A stretch of DNA of 20,984 nucleotides from JAVBSN01 sp031556525 (GTDB lineage: Bacteria > Bacillota > Clostridia > Lachnospirales > Lachnospiraceae), in assembly GCA_031556525.1 (NCBI GenBank), contig JAVBSS010000041.1:1-20984 (forward strand). The letters are read 5' to 3'. The position numbers were made by a program, and so were the translations under genes. Of the stretch, positions 1 to 7,551 are shown one piece after another. The notes beneath the pieces were generated by a model, which had not been told where the DNA came from, made no database searches, and saw only the letters and a program-made list of their open reading frames with translations. The stretch's first letter is position 1; each line of letters starts with the position of its first letter.

Positions 1-216
1 GTAACAACAATCATAATAGATTAAAGGTATGCACGAGTTTTTGCGTTATCGTGTGCCTGCAATCAAAGAAAGTTAAATCAAACTTATATAAAGTATAGAA
101 AGTCGAAGCCGTTAAAGATATTGTAGTATAGGCTATTTTTAAATGTTTAAGAAATCATACCATATTCACTAAACTCGGAAATATCTCACTAAGTGATAAA
201 AGTATAGAATATTGAC

Positions 217-222
217 TATAAT
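217..222 (+). promoter_or_regulatory. Possible -10 box for the CorA-like gene
   Basis: A perfect TATAAT lies 41 bases before the chosen start codon. The hexamer 17 bp upstream (TGATAA, 194-199) is only a weak -35 match, so this is a plausible but unproven promoter. The rest of bases 1-211 shows no gene and no strong signal apart from an imperfect hairpin near 26-57. Confidence 0.35.
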
Positions 223-262
223 AACCATATGCACCAAATTCGATAAAAATAGGAGAATTGAT

Positions 263-1201
263 ATGTTTTTTCAGATACAAGAGAATATATTGAAAAGTAT
301 AGAAATAACCCATGTTAAAGAAGGGTTAATAGCTACAGGATATATTAGTTTTGATGAATTTGAGAAAAGCTATGATAGTCTTGGATTTTCAGAAAGCAAT
401 TATACTGATTGCAAAATATATTCTACTAATTTTAGAAATAGTATAGAGATATATGATGAATACACATTTGGGTTAGTTAATTTGTTGAATCTAAGAGATG
501 TCTTTGGTTCAAGGGATAAGTTTGCTTTTTTTATTAAGAAAAATCTCTTTCTTGTTGTGAATATTGATGATGCTGATAGTAATACGGCACAGATTTTTGA
601 AACATCAATAAATAGATTTAGACCTGAAAATGCAACTCTTGAAAAAATAGTGTATGGTTTCTTTGATGGTATTATGAGTAATGATAACAAGATAATGGAG
701 AATATAGAGATTAATATTAGTAATCTAGAGGATAAGATTCAGGATGAGCATATAGAGAAAATATTTGTAAGTGAATTAATTGCAATTAAGAAAGAGCTTA
801 TAGTAATTAGAAATTATTACGAGCAGTTTGTAACTATTGGCGAGGAGTTACAAGAAAATGAAAATGATATATTCAGTGAGGAAGATCTAAGATATTTTAA
901 AATATTTACAGATAAGGTATCTAGATTAAGCAATAATACAGCTATGCTTAAGGACTATACTGTTCAAGTAAGAGAAGCCTATGATGCATTGATGAATTAT
1001 AATATAAATAAAGTTATGAAAATATTTACGGTGGTAACTACAATATTCTTGCCACTGACTTTAATTGTTGGTTGGTACGGAATGAATTTTACCCATATGC
1101 CAGAATTAACGTGGGCATATGGGTATCCATTAGTAATAATTATGAGTTTAGCTATTGTTGTAATATGTATAATATTTTTTAAAAGCAAAAATTTGTTATG
1201 A
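263..1201 (+). CDS. corA: CorA-family divalent metal ion transporter
   Basis: This 312-residue protein matches the CorA/2-TM-GxN family, whose members form homopentameric channels that bring Mg2+ (sometimes Co2+ or Ni2+) into the cell. The decisive signature is YGMN followed by an acidic loop (FTHMPE); the GMN triplet is at about residues 273-275, directly after transmembrane segment 1 (about 252-272). A second hydrophobic segment (about 290-308) and a short basic tail follow. The long N-terminal part is charged and helix-rich, as expected for the cytosolic funnel. I chose the ATG at 263 because AGGAGA sits 6 bases before it; the open frame extends to 212 but has no ribosome binding site there. 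Length is normal for the family. No terminator is seen after the stop. The family call is firm; the ion carried is inferred. Confidence 0.9.
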   Translation: MFFQIQENILKSIEITHVKEGLIATGYISFDEFEKSYDSLGFSESNYTDCKIYSTNFRNSIEIYDEYTFGLVNLLNLRDVFGSRDKFAFFIKKNLFLVVNIDDADSNTAQIFETSINRFRPENATLEKIVYGFFDGIMSNDNKIMENIEINISNLEDKIQDEHIEKIFVSELIAIKKELIVIRNYYEQFVTIGEELQENENDIFSEEDLRYFKIFTDKVSRLSNNTAMLKDYTVQVREAYDALMNYNINKVMKIFTVVTTIFLPLTLIVGWYGMNFTHMPELTWAYGYPLVIIMSLAIVVICIIFFKSKNLL

Positions 1202-1202
1202 G

Positions 1203-1306
1203 AATATGCAAAAACAATTTAAAACAAGCCGAAAAATATGCATTTTTAATTTGAAAGTGGTCTAAAAATATGCAAAAAGTTTAAAAATGCACCCTGAAAA
1301 TATGCA
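1203..1306 (+). repeat. Four AATATGCA copies at an exact 32-bp period
   Basis: AATATGCA occurs at 1203, 1235, 1267 and 1299, each exactly 32 bp from the next. Copies 2 to 4 are preceded by A-rich sequence in a similar context (GCCGAAA, GTCTAAA, CCCTGAA). The 24-bp intervals are otherwise only partly alike; the first two share AATTT and AAA at the same offsets. The last copy ends 5 bp before the -35 box of the next promoter. A period of 32 bp is about three helical turns, so all copies would face the same side of the DNA. That suggests an array of protein-binding sites, which is inference. Confidence 0.75.
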
Positions 1307-1311
1307 ATTTG

Positions 1312-1340
1312 TTGACTAACCATCGGCAAAGTGGTATGTT
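1312..1340 (+). promoter_or_regulatory. Promoter of the AAA ATPase gene
   Basis: TTGACT (1312-1317), a 17-bp spacer and TATGTT (1335-1340), with TG one base upstream of the -10 (extended -10). It lies directly downstream of the 32-bp periodic repeat array and would give a leader of about 25 bases. Confidence 0.55.
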
Positions 1341-1371
1341 TGATATAAGAAAACTTATAGGGGGTATAGAT

Positions 1372-2670
1372 ATGCTCAAACGTAAATTTTATGATAGATT
1401 AGTAAATTGGAAGAAAAATAAAGAAAAAGAATGCTTGCTTGTAAAGGGAGCACGTCAAATAGGAAAAACATATATTATAGATTATTTTGGAAATGAGAAT
1501 TATAAAAGTTATATATACATTAATTTTATAGAATCACCACAATTTATTGATATTTTTAATGGAGATTTATCAGCAGAAGAAATATATAAGAGAATTACAC
1601 TAGTATTACCACAGGTTAATTTTGTGGAAAAAGATACTCTGATTTTTTTAGATGAGATTCAGATGTGTCCTAATGCAAGGACGGCATTAAAGTTTTTAGC
1701 CTTAGATGACAAATACGATGTAATTGCATCGGGATCTCTTTTGGGAATAAGCTATAAGGAAGTAGTTTCTATACCAGTAGGTTATGAGACACAAGTTATT
1801 ATGTATTCCCTAGATTTTGAAGAATATTTATGGGCTATAGGTTATCAAAGTGAAGGAATTGAAACTTTAAGAGGGTATTTTGAAAGACGTGAAAAGGTTC
1901 CACAATCAGTACACAATACAATGATGAAACATCTTAGAGAATATATTACAATAGGTGGAATGCCAGCAGTTGTTAACAAGTTTGTATTAAAAAAGCATTT
2001 TGGAGAAGTGCAAGAAGAACAACAAAAAATATTGGATAGTTATCTTGAAGATATTTCTAATTATGCAGCCAATACTGAAAAACCGAAGGTTAAAAATTGT
2101 TATATGTCTATACCTAAGCAGTTGGCAAAAGAAAATAAAAAATTTCAATTTTCTGTAGTAGAGAAAAAAAGCACTGCAAGAAAATATGAGAATAGTATTG
2201 AATGGTTAAGGGATTCTAATTTGGTACATCTTTGTTATAATGTATCAACACCTACATTTCCTTTAAATGCTTATGAAAAGGAGGATCAATATAAGCTATA
2301 TTTATCGGATATTGGATTACTTGTAGCTATGTATGGTTTTGATATGAAAATAGCAATTATAGATGATACACTTGTTGGGGGTGCCAAGGGTGGTATATAT
2401 GAGAATCTTATAGCAGATATGCTAACAAAACGAGGATACAAATTAAATTATTTTTGTTCTCAAAATGGTTCTATTGAAGTTGAATTCTTTATTACCAAAG
2501 AGGCTAAAGTAATTCCTATAGAGGTAAAGTCAAATAATGGTTCAACCAATTCATTAAATGAAATTTTAAAGAACGATAGTATTGAATATGGATATAAATT
2601 TATTTCTGGAAACATAGGAGTAAGCGATAAAAAAGTTGTTATGCCACTATATATGGCAATGTTTTTATAA
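1372..2670 (+). CDS. AAA ATPase, DUF4143 family
   Basis: This 432-residue protein has an N-terminal P-loop ATPase domain and a C-terminal DUF4143-type domain. Walker A is GARQIGKT (residues 26-33), Walker B is LIFLDEIQ (90-97), and GSLLG (121-125) fits the sensor region. Near the C-terminus, VEFF and IPIEVKS resemble the restriction-endonuclease-like fold end of this family; the usual acidic EID triplet reads EVE here. Proteins of this type are common in anaerobic Firmicutes and Bacteroidetes, often in many copies, and their physiological role is not settled. The ATG at 1372 is chosen because a GGGGG stretch lies 7 bases before it; the frame runs back to 1309 without a ribosome site. The gene stands alone behind its own promoter and repeat array. 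Family call firm, function unknown. Confidence 0.88.
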   Translation: MLKRKFYDRLVNWKKNKEKECLLVKGARQIGKTYIIDYFGNENYKSYIYINFIESPQFIDIFNGDLSAEEIYKRITLVLPQVNFVEKDTLIFLDEIQMCPNARTALKFLALDDKYDVIASGSLLGISYKEVVSIPVGYETQVIMYSLDFEEYLWAIGYQSEGIETLRGYFERREKVPQSVHNTMMKHLREYITIGGMPAVVNKFVLKKHFGEVQEEQQKILDSYLEDISNYAANTEKPKVKNCYMSIPKQLAKENKKFQFSVVEKKSTARKYENSIEWLRDSNLVHLCYNVSTPTFPLNAYEKEDQYKLYLSDIGLLVAMYGFDMKIAIIDDTLVGGAKGGIYENLIADMLTKRGYKLNYFCSQNGSIEVEFFITKEAKVIPIEVKSNNGSTNSLNEILKNDSIEYGYKFISGNIGVSDKKVVMPLYMAMFL

Positions 2671-2675
2671 AAAAT

Positions 2676-2739
2676 AACCCTCAGTATAGAAAATTGACTC
2701 ATCTACATGGAGACAGGTTAACCTTCTATTCTGAGGGTT
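2676..2739 (-). terminator. Long-loop terminator between convergent genes
   Basis: A 16-base arm (2676-2691, starting AACCCTCAG) pairs with 2724-2739 (ending CTGAGGGTT), with one mismatch. On the minus strand the hairpin is followed by a T-rich run, so it should end Maf transcription; on the plus strand the T tail is poor. The 32-base loop is unusually long and can itself fold (TTGAC with GTTAA, TCT with AGA). It contains AGACAGGTTAAC, which resembles part of the 17345-17413 terminator loop. Confidence 0.75.
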
Positions 2740-2756
2740 GTGTGTTTAAATGTTCA

Positions 2757-3338
2757 CTATAACTTTTTGATTTCTTGATATATTCGGGCTATTGGTAGTC
2801 CAACTACGTTGTTATAGTCTCCCTTGATTGATTTAACGTGAATAGCAAATGGACCTTGTATGCCGTATGAACCAGCTTTGTCCATAGGGTCACCAGTTTC
2901 TATATAATCATCGATCTCTTGGCTAGTGATAGCAGAGAATGTAACGTCTGTACGTTCGTAAAATAATACAGTGTTTTTACAACCATTTTCATTAATAATT
3001 AAGGCAACGCCAGTATATACTTGGTGGGTTCTATCAGATAGCATACTTAACATATTAAAAGCATCTTCTGTGTCAGTAGGCTTTCCAAGAATCTCACCAT
3101 CGTAGGCAACTATAGTATCAGAACCTATTACCATTAAATCATTTTGCTTATTTGCTTTATATACATCAGTAGCTTTCTGTAGTGCTAATTCCATAACAAC
3201 TTCTTCAGGAACAGTCTTAGAAACAATTTCTTCAACAGTAGAAGGAATTACCTTAAATGTAAAACCTGCTTGAGCAAGAAGCTCTTTTCGTCTAGGTGAA
3301 GCCGAAGCTAGTATATAAGTAAGTTTTCTATAATCCAT
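2757..3338 (-). CDS. maf: Maf-family nucleoside triphosphate pyrophosphatase
   Basis: This 193-residue cytosolic protein has all the Maf (septum formation inhibitor / dTTP-UTP pyrophosphatase) landmarks. They are ASASPRRKELL at 11-21, the GSDT motif with its catalytic aspartate at 72-75, GKP at 85-87, SDRTHQVYTG at 101-110, DKAGSYGIQG at 153-162 and GDYNNVVGLP at 173-182. Family members hydrolyse non-canonical or pyrimidine NTPs to the monophosphate and pyrophosphate (house-cleaning) and affect cell division when overproduced. Length is standard. The ATG follows AAGGAGAC with good spacing. It lies 84 bp downstream of the FtsX-like permease gene on the same strand with no clear terminator between, so read-through from the ABC operon is possible. 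It ends at the long-loop terminator. Confidence 0.93.
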   Translation of the reverse strand: MDYRKLTYILASASPRRKELLAQAGFTFKVIPSTVEEIVSKTVPEEVVMELALQKATDVYKANKQNDLMVIGSDTIVAYDGEILGKPTDTEDAFNMLSMLSDRTHQVYTGVALIINENGCKNTVLFYERTDVTFSAITSQEIDDYIETGDPMDKAGSYGIQGPFAIHVKSIKGDYNNVVGLPIARIYQEIKKL

Positions 3339-3422
3339 AGTTAGTCTCCTTGTTATAAAGTTTTATCATTAAAGCAGTTGACAAGAATGTCTCATTAACT
3401 AAGATTTTGTTAATTTGCTTTG

Positions 3423-6400
3423 TTACTCAACTGATTTAAGTGATTCAATCATGTTTATTGTCTTTAGCTTAAAGTAAGTTATTACTTGCATTAATAGTGA
3501 GAAAAACATTGTAAGGATGCAAGAAATTACATAGCTTGACAATTGTATTTGTTTGAAAAATACATTTGATGTACCTTCTATAACTTGTAATACAAATCTA
3601 TGCAACGCAACTCCGAGAAGAAGACCAAAGCCTATACTTATTATAGTTAATATGATTGCTTCACGATAAATGTATGAGTTGGTTTCATTATCTCTAAAAC
3701 CTAATACCTTAAGGGTTGCAATCTCTCTAGTTCGCTCACTTATGTTTATTGATGTTAAATTATATAAAACAATAAGGGCAAGTAATGAAGCAACAACTAC
3801 TAGTAAAACAATAATTCCATCTAAACTTTCAGTTTGCTCAAGTATTTTCTCCATAATATCACTAGTGAAATTAACATTAACGATTAAATCGCTATCTATT
3901 AAATGCTTTGCGATAGTATCTTCATCCGTATCGTGTGTAGATACTATCATGTTGTATGATATATCATCTTCGAAAATTTTATTATATAGTGCTCTATCCA
4001 TATATATATAATTTGATGAATAATTTTCTGCTATATCACTAATAGTTAGGTCGTATAGGTTGTTCTCGCTATCTTTTATTGTAATTACATCACCTTTGCC
4101 AGCTTCAAATAATTCTGCAATCTTTTGTGTAACGATAACACTATCTTCATCTAAAGATAGACTTTCACCATCAGATAATCTGGTTAAATGATAGTAATTA
4201 TAAAATCCGTCTAGATTTTCAGGTACGATTAAATATGCATCTAGGGATTTATCTAAAGTCTGACACTTATATGCTGATTGCCTAATTAGTAAAGGATCAA
4301 TAATATTAGCTTCTGTTAAAAGAGTTTCCAAATTACCGCTAATATCTGCAGTATCATCTTTTAGGACTATCATATTGTCATAAGTTATTATGTCACCATA
4401 TTGTTTCTCGGCAACACCGTTCATACTATCTTTTAAACCAAATCCTACTAATAAGAAAGAAGTGCAACCAGCAACGCCGACAATAATCATAATGGCACGT
4501 TTCTTGTAACGGAACATATTTCTCATAGTTACTTTCCAAGTGAAAGTTAAGTGATTCCATATTATACCTATGCGTTCAAGGAATATTTTCTGTCCGTGCT
4601 TAGGCGGAATAGGTCTAAGTAGGGCAGCAGGTTTTTGTTTTAATTCTTGATTACAACCAACTATAGTAACAAAAGACATTAATATAATGGTTACTAACAT
4701 AATAATTGAAAATGTAAAAATATTATACTCAACAACAAGTTCTGGTAGGTTGAATTTGAAAGTTAAATATATTAATGGAGGAATAATACGGCATCCTGCA
4801 AAAAATCCTGTAATAGCACCTAAACCAGAAGCTGATAAAACATATATTAAATACGTATCAATTATATTACGGTCTGTATAACCAAGAGAAGTCAAAGTAC
4901 CTAGCTCTCCACGTTCCTCAACTATCATTCTAGCCATTGTATTTGAAGTCATTAACATTACAATTAATATGAAGAATATAGGAAATACAGTAGAAATAGA
5001 TGATATAACATCTACACTAGCACCAAATTCGGTATAACCAACAGCAGCATCTCGGTCAAATACATACCATTTGGGATGCTCTAGAGTTAAAAGCTCAGTT
5101 TTAGCATCAGCTATTTTTTTCTCAGCATCAGTTATCTCTGTATTAAATGTTTCTAGACCATCATAGTATTCATCGTAACCATCACTAAGTTCTTCTTCGT
5201 TTTTCTTGATCTCAGAATTAAACTTGGCAAGATTTGAATAATACTGTGAATAACCATCGTTTAACTTAGTTTCATTGTCTAAAATCTCAGTTTTACCACT
5301 TTCTATTTGAGAAAGTGCATTTTGAATCTCTGCATTAAATGTAGCAATACCTTCATTTAGAGCAGTTTCTTGTGAGGTTAAAGTATCTATAGATGATTTA
5401 AGTTGATTAAGACCATCTAGCATAACAGTGTACTCAGCAATCATTGAAGTAAGAGCGGAGTATTGAGGATTAGTTGGTGTTAAGGTACTAAGTTGAGTAT
5501 TCATTAAGGTTATAGCAGCATCAAGTTCAGCAATCTTATCGGCAATAGTATCCCTAGATAAACCATAATTACTTAAAGTAGAGTCTATAGCGGTCCAGCC
5601 ATTGGCAATCTGAGTCTTTGCATTATCGAACTCAGCATTTTGTGAGTTTATGGTAGCATATAAATCAGATTCATTCTGTAAAAGTTCGTCTTTACCATCG
5701 CTTAGTTTCTGAGCGTTATCATCTAATTCAGCTTTAGCATTTCTAAATTCTGTCTTGGCGGTAACTTTACCATCTTCTAATTCCTTAGAACCTTCATCTA
5801 ATTCATCCTTAGCATCGGAAAGTTCAGTTTCACCTTTTGATTTTTCATCATTAAGCTTAGTTTCGTTTTCAGAGATTTCAGTCATTGCTTCATCATATAT
5901 TTCCTGATATCTAGCATTCTCTCTATAAGGTTTTAATTTTACTAGTGAATCATTTATTTCAGAGGCAATATCCTCGTATGTTTTGGAATATGCAGTTGCA
6001 TCCTTGATGTTGGCTGTAATATATATTTCAGTATATGCCTCTAATGTAAAGTCTTCTTTATTTATAAAAATAAAAGAAGATAACTTTCCAGAACCAATAG
6101 AGGTGCTACCGTAATCTGCAGATAAATATAGTACAGATTCAACAGTGCCAACAACGGTAAATGTATGATTTGCTAACTCTTCACTAACATCGCTTGTAAT
6201 TTCGATGATATCGCCAATCTTATAATTCTTGTTGTCTGCGACACACTCGGTGTTATTAGTAGGCATACGACCTTCGATTAATTTAACGTTATTAACGGAT
6301 TCTTCAAGGGCATGAATTCGTATAGCCTTGTCTTCGTTAAGAACATCTAGAGAATAACTAGGAATAACTAGATTAACATTATCTATATCTCTAAGTGCAT

Positions 6401-6623
6401 CTACGTCATTATCTGATAGTCCCATTGAACTAACAATTTTGAAATCCATTAAGTTGTATTCGTCATAATAGGTATCAGCCACATCTATAAAATCAGGAGA
6501 ACTGGATTGTATTCCAGCATAAAAGCCTACGCCAATCATTACAATAATAAACATGGAAATATATCTGCCGAAAGATTTTTTGATTTTAAGTAAGGTATTC
6601 TTATATATCAATTTAATCACCAC
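3423..6623 (-). CDS. Large FtsX-like ABC permease with coiled-coil ectodomain
   Basis: This protein of about 1066 residues has the MacB/FtsX type III topology in duplicated form. There is an N-terminal membrane segment (about 18-39), a very large extracellular part, a cluster of three segments (about 546-660), a fifth segment after RNMFRYKKRA, a second ectodomain, and three C-terminal segments. Between about residues 246 and 515 the ectodomain is rich in E/K/D/N/L heptads, with recurring phrases such as ELSDGYDEYYDG and ETKLNDG, so it should form long coiled coils. Two copies of the FtsX cytoplasmic loop are visible (EERGELGTLTSLGY, and ERTREIATLKVLGF near the end). It is translationally coupled to the upstream ATPase: the open frame begins GTGGTGA at 6623, so a GTG start overlaps the ATPase stop. 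Such permeases act as mechanotransmission or export components; the substrate is unknown. Confidence 0.88.
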   Translation of the reverse strand: MVIKLIYKNTLLKIKKSFGRYISMFIIVMIGVGFYAGIQSSSPDFIDVADTYYDEYNLMDFKIVSSMGLSDNDVDALRDIDNVNLVIPSYSLDVLNEDKAIRIHALEESVNNVKLIEGRMPTNNTECVADNKNYKIGDIIEITSDVSEELANHTFTVVGTVESVLYLSADYGSTSIGSGKLSSFIFINKEDFTLEAYTEIYITANIKDATAYSKTYEDIASEINDSLVKLKPYRENARYQEIYDEAMTEISENETKLNDEKSKGETELSDAKDELDEGSKELEDGKVTAKTEFRNAKAELDDNAQKLSDGKDELLQNESDLYATINSQNAEFDNAKTQIANGWTAIDSTLSNYGLSRDTIADKIAELDAAITLMNTQLSTLTPTNPQYSALTSMIAEYTVMLDGLNQLKSSIDTLTSQETALNEGIATFNAEIQNALSQIESGKTEILDNETKLNDGYSQYYSNLAKFNSEIKKNEEELSDGYDEYYDGLETFNTEITDAEKKIADAKTELLTLEHPKWYVFDRDAAVGYTEFGASVDVISSISTVFPIFFILIVMLMTSNTMARMIVEERGELGTLTSLGYTDRNIIDTYLIYVLSASGLGAITGFFAGCRIIPPLIYLTFKFNLPELVVEYNIFTFSIIMLVTIILMSFVTIVGCNQELKQKPAALLRPIPPKHGQKIFLERIGIIWNHLTFTWKVTMRNMFRYKKRAIMIIVGVAGCTSFLLVGFGLKDSMNGVAEKQYGDIITYDNMIVLKDDTADISGNLETLLTEANIIDPLLIRQSAYKCQTLDKSLDAYLIVPENLDGFYNYYHLTRLSDGESLSLDEDSVIVTQKIAELFEAGKGDVITIKDSENNLYDLTISDIAENYSSNYIYMDRALYNKIFEDDISYNMIVSTHDTDEDTIAKHLIDSDLIVNVNFTSDIMEKILEQTESLDGIIVLLVVVASLLALIVLYNLTSINISERTREIATLKVLGFRDNETNSYIYREAIILTIISIGFGLLLGVALHRFVLQVIEGTSNVFFKQIQLSSYVISCILTMFFSLLMQVITYFKLKTINMIESLKSVE

Positions 6624-7318
6624 GCAATCTCATCAGCTTTTTTCGGATGTTCATTAATCTTAATGCTTTTAACAGTTCCGTTTTTAATCTTAATAACCTT
6701 ATCAGCAATCTCAGCAATTACTGCATTGTGTGTTATTAGAACGGTTGTCATGCCCATCTCTTTGCAGTTTTTTTGTAGTAAATGAATAATTAATTGACCT
6801 GTTTCACTATCAAGAGCACCAGTTGGTTCGTCGCATAGGAGTAACTTAGGGTTCTTGGCAATGGCTCTTGCAATGGCAACACGTTGCTGTTCACCACCTG
6901 ATAATTGTGCAGGAAAACTATTTATACGCTCTGACAAACCAACTTGCTCTAAAATAGCTTTGGGATCAAGAGAATCAGGACAGATTTGACAGGCAAGCTC
7001 TACATTTTCTAGAGCAGTAAGATTTGCTACAAGATTATAAAATTGAAAAACAAATCCTATATCGCTTCGTCTATAATCAATTAGTTGACGACGATTATAT
7101 TTGTGAATCTTATTTCCGTCTACAACAATACTTCCATCAGTTGCGGTATCCATGCCGCCGAGTAAGTTAAGAACTGTTGTTTTACCTGCACCAGAAGGGC
7201 CTAGAATAACAACTAATTCTCCTTTTTCAATAGTGAAGGAGCAGTCTTTAACAGCAGTGATTGCGACATCTCCCACTTGATATTCTTTTTTTATATCTCT
7301 AAATTCAATAAGTGACAT
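6617..7318 (-). CDS. ABC transporter ATP-binding protein, MacB/LolD type
   Basis: This 233-residue ATPase has Walker A GPSGAGKT (40-47), Q-loop Q92, signature LSGGEQQ (139-145), Walker B LLLCDEP with D163/E164, D-loop GALD and H-loop H197. The signature followed by RVAIARA and the DEPTGALD string are typical of the MacB/LolD/FtsE group, which partners with FtsX-like permeases. The next gene is exactly such a permease, overlapping by a few bases, so the two form one exporter or mechanotransmission complex at the membrane. I chose the ATG at 7318 because AAAGGAA precedes it by a normal distance; the frame extends to 7342 with no ribosome site. The gene is transcribed away from the surface-protein gene, and an inverted repeat overlaps its probable transcription start. 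Confidence 0.92.
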   Translation of the reverse strand: MSLIEFRDIKKEYQVGDVAITAVKDCSFTIEKGELVVILGPSGAGKTTVLNLLGGMDTATDGSIVVDGNKIHKYNRRQLIDYRRSDIGFVFQFYNLVANLTALENVELACQICPDSLDPKAILEQVGLSERINSFPAQLSGGEQQRVAIARAIAKNPKLLLCDEPTGALDSETGQLIIHLLQKNCKEMGMTTVLITHNAVIAEIADKVIKIKNGTVKSIKINEHPKKADEIAW

Positions 7319-7377
7319 TGGAAAATTCCTTTCGTAAAACAAAATCTAAGAGCCAATCGTTAAGTGTCTAGGTATGC

Positions 7378-7422
7378 ATTATTACTAGGTTCGAAAATAC
7401 CTCGCCAAGTAATAATAGTATA
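7378..7422 (-). promoter_or_regulatory. Candidate operator and -10 box of the MacB-type operon
   Basis: ATTATTACTAGG (7378-7389) and CCAAGTAATAAT (7405-7416) form a 12-bp inverted repeat with one mismatch and a 15-base spacer. Directly next to it, the minus strand reads TATACT (7417-7422), a good -10 box, though the -35 region is weak. Transcription would start near 7410, inside the repeat, a position suited to a repressor. Confidence 0.45.
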
Positions 7423-7479
7423 CCACAATCAAAGTTATATTTATAATGATTTTACAAGCATCAGTAAAAATAGTTTTGC

Positions 7480-7509
7480 TTGTAAGTGTGGTTTGGGGCA
7501 TGGTATAAT
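7480..7509 (+). promoter_or_regulatory. Promoter of the surface-protein gene
   Basis: TTGTAA (7480-7485), an 18-bp spacer and TATAAT (7504-7509), with an extended -10 TG at 7501-7502. It is divergent from the MacB-type operon. The gene follows about 35 bases after the expected start, with AGGAGG at 7538-7543. Confidence 0.55.
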
Positions 7510-7551
7510 ATTTGTATATGATATTACGAAGAAGTGTAGGAGGAAATAGAT

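Noticed and set aside
26..57. Imperfect hairpin GGTATGCACGA/TCGTGTGCC
   Set aside because: Two bulged bases, two G-U pairs and no T run; too weak to call a terminator or RNA gene from the window edge.
90..304. Three copies of AAAGTATAGAA
   Set aside because: Spacing is irregular, one copy is inside the CorA-like coding sequence, and AT-rich DNA makes chance matches likely.
1203..1306. CRISPR array
   Set aside because: The 32-bp period is suggestive, but the conserved part is only 8 bases, far shorter than a CRISPR repeat, and no cas gene is present.
7364..7549. 61-codon plus-strand frame before the surface-protein gene
   Set aside because: It overlaps the divergent promoters and the inverted repeat, has no ribosome binding site, and its composition is not protein-like.
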